Source: Bacillota bacterium (lineage in GTDB: Bacteria > Bacillota > Dethiobacteria > DTU022). From it: a stretch of 6,959 bases of DNA. This document shows positions 4,506 to 6,959 of the stretch, one piece after another; the first letter of the stretch is position 1, and every line of letters begins with the position of its first letter. The stretch is taken from NCBI GenBank assembly GCA_012510625.1, contig JAAZHP010000163.1:1-6959 (forward strand). The letters are read 5' to 3'. Under the pieces are notes generated by a model. That model was not told the origin of the DNA and did not search any database. It worked only from the letters and a program-made list of their open reading frames with translations. The translations under genes and the position numbers were made by a program.

Positions 4506-6959
4506 ATGGGAAAACTTCTGTTTGTTCTGTCGTGCGCAGCTCTCCTGGCCGCACTGATAGCCTCCGCCAGCGCCCAAGCTGCGGAGGAATATGAATATTA
4601 CTACGACGGACTGAAGATATCCAGCGAAACCCCACTCGACTCGTATTTGTCTTCTGTGTATTCTGCTGGAGTGAGATTTGTATATCTTAATAACTCTGGT
4701 GCGCGCCTCTACGTGACCCTCTCAGGAAGCGCGGAGAATGTCAGCTTTAGACCCAGCGGAAACGTCGATATCACCCTGGACAACCTAAACATGGAAGTAA
4801 CCAGAAATGCCATCCCAATTAATCTGTCAGCAAATTTCAATGGCACCTTGCTGCTGATAGGCTCAAACACCCTTGTCGCCGGCGGCGATTACTTCACCGC
4901 GCTGAACCTCTACCACGGAGCGCATGCGAGTATCGTTCAGGCGACGTCCGAGCCGGCCTTTCTGCTTGCCCAAGGCGGTCCAATCGCTCCGGGCATCAAT
5001 GTAGGGCGCGAGAGTGATGGCAGCAATCCCGCCATACTGAACATTAAGAGCGGAACCGTTTCCGCCATAGCCGGCCAGGAAGGAAGCGGCGGCACCGGGG
5101 GCGCGGGTATCGGCGGTGCCAATGGCGAAAGCGGCGGTGTTATCAACATCAGTGGCGGTCTTGTGACGGCTATCGGGACTAAAGGCGCGGGCATCGGCGG
5201 CGGAAATCGTTCGGCAAACGGAGGCGAAATTACGATCACCGGCGGTACGGTTATCGCCTGCGGCACCATTGAAGGTGCGGGCATCGGCGGCGGCGACGAC
5301 GACAGCGACGGGGGCGGGATTACTATTACAGGCGGCTTTGTCACTGCTATCGGCGGACGGCTGGCGGCGGGCATCGGCGGCGGAAATAACGGGACCAGCG
5401 GGAAAATCACGATCTCGGGCGGAACGGTTATCGCTACAGGCGGTGGGGGCGGCGCGGGCATCGGCGGCGGACATCACGATAACAATGACGGAGGAAACGT
5501 CGATGAAATCCTGATTACTGGCGGCGTTATCTTTGCCAGCGGAAAGGACGGCGGCCAAGACATCGGCTTAGGAGAAGGCGGCAATCCAGACGTCGGGAAA
5601 GTCTCTCTCTCCGTGCAAGTAGACCCAGTCACTGGCTTTCCCGTGGTTGATCCACCCCAGGTCTTTTTGCGCCATAACAATGTTATCCCCGGTATTCAAA
5701 ATCCCGAATGGGGTCATAAATATACCCACGTGGGCCCAGTGAGTTATGAGGCAATTTCCGCCTATGGGATCGAACTCTCCGACCTTTTCGGCGATCCCGA
5801 TGACTGGCCCGTGATTCCAGGACAGGACGCAAACTGGCTCACAGACTTATGGACGGACCAGATCAATCACTGGAAAGGGGAAACGGGAAACATTATCGGC
5901 GCCCACCTGTGGCTGGAGTCCATTCATTATTTTGAATTTGAGGGCCCGGGCGCCGTGTTCCAACAATCGCAGATTTACGGCACCAAAGGGAAAATTTTGC
6001 CCTTGGAAGCTACCGGCTTCAGCGCTCCCGAGCATTACGTGTTCAAAACATGGAAAACATCCGCAAACCAAATTCGCGATCCGGGCAGAGAACATACATT
6101 CTTGAGCGAACTCTGGCTTTTCCCTGTCTGGGAACCGATCCAATACCAGATTACTTATGAACTGAATGGTGGCGAATTTACCACAACCTATCCCACAACT
6201 TATAATATTGAGGATCAAACTTTCACGCTGATCAACCCGGCCAAAACAGGCTATATCTTTGCCGGCTGGACAGGCACGGGGATTCCGGGCGACGACCCGG
6301 TGCTGGAAGTGGTCATTGATAAGGGCTCCACCGGTGACCGGGCTTACACCGCCCACTGGACGCCGATCATCTATTCCGTCCAGTATGACGCCAACGCCGA
6401 GGACGCTACGGGAACCATGGCTCAAAATACACACACCTACGATCTGCCGGCGAATTTAGCGAAGAACGCGTTTACCCGCACCGGCTACAGTTTCGCCGGC
6501 TGGGCAACATCCCCCGGCGGCGATGTGGTCTATGCGGACGAAGCAGAAGTAGTAAACCTGCTTGCTGAACAAGGCGGCACGGTGACCCTTTATGCCCAGT
6601 GGACGGTGATTCAATACCAGATTACTTATTACCTGAACGGCGGCTCGAACAACCTCGCCAACCCCGCGATGTATACGGTGGAGGACGAGCTGACGCTGGT
6701 TGCCCCGACGCGGGAAGGCTATATCTTTACCGGCTGGGCGGGCACCGGGATTACGGGCACGTCGATGAGCGTGACCATAACCAAGGGCTCCACCGGCGAC
6801 CGGACTTATACCGCCCACTGGACGCTGCCCTTCCGCACGCTGACGGACACCGCCACAGGCATATCCGTATCCGGCTACATCCGCAGCGACGCGGCGCTGG
6901 CCGTGGGCGAGATAGCGCTGCACGGCGACGCCTGCGAAGCCTGCAACGCCATCCGGCAG
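4506..6959 (+). CDS. Secreted surface protein with AGIGGG repeats and InlB-type B-repeats (3' truncated by the window)
   Basis: The frame is open from 4506 to the window edge (818 codons) with no stop, so the C-terminus and any anchor are missing. Residues 1-25 form a signal peptide: Lys3, a hydrophobic core (LLFVLSCAALLAALIA), and a likely cut after AQA (23-25). Residues 26-195 are beta-rich, with phrases such as VDITLDNLNM and GTLLLIGSNTL. Residues 199-357 are a glycine-rich repeat based on GAGIGGG with ITISGG-TVIATGG between copies, probably a beta-solenoid. Residues 358-472 are unassigned. Residues 473-542 look like a degenerate B-repeat. Three clear Listeria/Bacteroides-type B-repeats (List_Bact_rpt-like) follow at about 545-618, 621-699 and 702-772, with GY-F-GW cores and AHW or AQW ends. 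The last residues include DACEACNAIR, the start of another segment. A role in adhesion or in binding carbohydrate or cell wall is inferred from these repeat classes. Codons in the first about 110 residues are AT-richer than in the glycine-rich part. Confidence 0.85.
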   Translation, partial: MGKLLFVLSCAALLAALIASASAQAAEEYEYYYDGLKISSETPLDSYLSSVYSAGVRFVYLNNSGARLYVTLSGSAENVSFRPSGNVDITLDNLNMEVTRNAIPINLSANFNGTLLLIGSNTLVAGGDYFTALNLYHGAHASIVQATSEPAFLLAQGGPIAPGINVGRESDGSNPAILNIKSGTVSAIAGQEGSGGTGGAGIGGANGESGGVINISGGLVTAIGTKGAGIGGGNRSANGGEITITGGTVIACGTIEGAGIGGGDDDSDGGGITITGGFVTAIGGRLAAGIGGGNNGTSGKITISGGTVIATGGGGGAGIGGGHHDNNDGGNVDEILITGGVIFASGKDGGQDIGLGEGGNPDVGKVSLSVQVDPVTGFPVVDPPQVFLRHNNVIPGIQNPEWGHKYTHVGPVSYEAISAYGIELSDLFGDPDDWPVIPGQDANWLTDLWTDQINHWKGETGNIIGAHLWLESIHYFEFEGPGAVFQQSQIYGTKGKILPLEATGFSAPEHYVFKTWKTSANQIRDPGREHTFLSELWLFPVWEPIQYQITYELNGGEFTTTYPTTYNIEDQTFTLINPAKTGYIFAGWTGTGIPGDDPVLEVVIDKGSTGDRAYTAHWTPIIYSVQYDANAEDATGTMAQNTHTYDLPANLAKNAFTRTGYSFAGWATSPGGDVVYADEAEVVNLLAEQGGTVTLYAQWTVIQYQITYYLNGGSNNLANPAMYTVEDELTLVAPTREGYIFTGWAGTGITGTSMSVTITKGSTGDRTYTAHWTLPFRTLTDTATGISVSGYIRSDAALAVGEIALHGDACEACNAIRQ
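5100..5576 (+). repeat. Glycine-rich coding repeat, six AGIGGG-type units
   Basis: The GAGIGGG core occurs at 5100 (GAGIGGA), 5184, 5274, 5364 (AAGIGGG), 5451 and, degenerate as QDIGLGE, 5556. Spacing is 28, 30, 30, 29 and 35 codons. Between copies runs a phrase of the type ITI-(T/S)GG-V-A-G. The DNA coding for the motif is nearly identical in copies two to five. A period near 30 residues fits one or more turns of a right-handed beta-helix; this is inference. Confidence 0.75.
5922..6131 (+). repeat. Degenerate B-repeat preceding the clear array
   Basis: Residues 473-542 follow the B-repeat plan in weakened form: opening strands (IHYFEFEG), a central HYVFKTWKTS in place of GY-F-GW, and an end LWLFPVWEP in place of LYA-W-P. 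Its length (70 residues) and its junction with the next unit fit an eroded first repeat. Confidence 0.45.
6138..6821 (+). repeat. Three InlB-type B-repeats in tandem
   Basis: Unit 1 spans 6138-6359, unit 2 6366-6602 and unit 3 6609-6821. Each has an opening YxITYxLNGG or YSVQYDAN strand, a GYIFAGW, GYSFAGW or GYIFTGW core, and an end in YTAHW or LYAQW. Units 1 and 3 are close at the DNA level; unit 2 is a diverged type with a longer loop. Confidence 0.8.

Noticed and set aside
4506..4541. Possible lipoprotein signal (VLSC at residues 7-10)
   Set aside because: The cysteine is too close to the N-terminus and is followed by more hydrophobic core; Leu at -2 is also unusual. A cut after AQA fits better.
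4561..4587. Inverted repeat CCTCCGC / GCGGAGG within the signal-peptide coding region
   Set aside because: Seven base pairs in GC-rich coding DNA can easily arise by chance; no linked regulatory element was seen.
4863..5558. Two long minus-strand frames opposite the glycine repeats, rich in Pro or in Ala and Asp
   Set aside because: They are the antisense of Gly/Ile/Ala codons; the repeat pattern is a mirror of the coding strand.
5100..5576. CRISPR-like array
   Set aside because: The periodic units are coding repeats in one open frame, with unequal spacing and no unique equal-length spacers.

Overview
The window looks like chromosomal DNA from a Gram-positive, low-to-mid GC Firmicute, most likely a Clostridia member (Peptococcaceae-like). 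This is inferred from strong GGAGG-type ribosome binding sites, sigma-A-like promoters, a LiaF-type envelope-stress protein, and a secreted protein with Listeria/Bacteroides-type B-repeats. No rRNA, tRNA, CRISPR array, transposase or phage gene was seen.

Left part (1-2600): a Mur ligase of the MurE type (201-1742, +) faces a LiaI/LiaF-like membrane protein (1753-2505, -), with only 10 bases between their stop codons. The Mur ligase keeps the ATP-binding half of the family. It has lost the MurE motifs that recognise the incoming amino acid, so its substrate is open. The membrane protein has two paired transmembrane units followed by five GGI repeats.

Middle (2506-2823): a divergent intergenic region with a promoter on each strand. 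It also holds two copies of an AAACA-N4-TGTTTAT dyad and a TTGTTACA/TGTAACAA pair that brackets the rightward promoter. This looks like a control region for the regulator that follows.

Right part (2824-6959): a 392-residue regulator with one helix-turn-helix at each end and a helical, TPR-like middle. It is followed by a perfect 10+10 bp dyad, a small cysteine-rich protein (4127-4492), and, 13 bases later, a large secreted protein that runs off the window (4506-6959). The secreted protein has a signal peptide, a beta-rich N-terminal part, a glycine-rich repeat built on AGIGGG, and a B-repeat array. The simplest reading is a regulator controlling an exported surface-protein operon, with the cysteine-rich protein as an uncharacterised partner. 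That functional link is inferred from gene order only.
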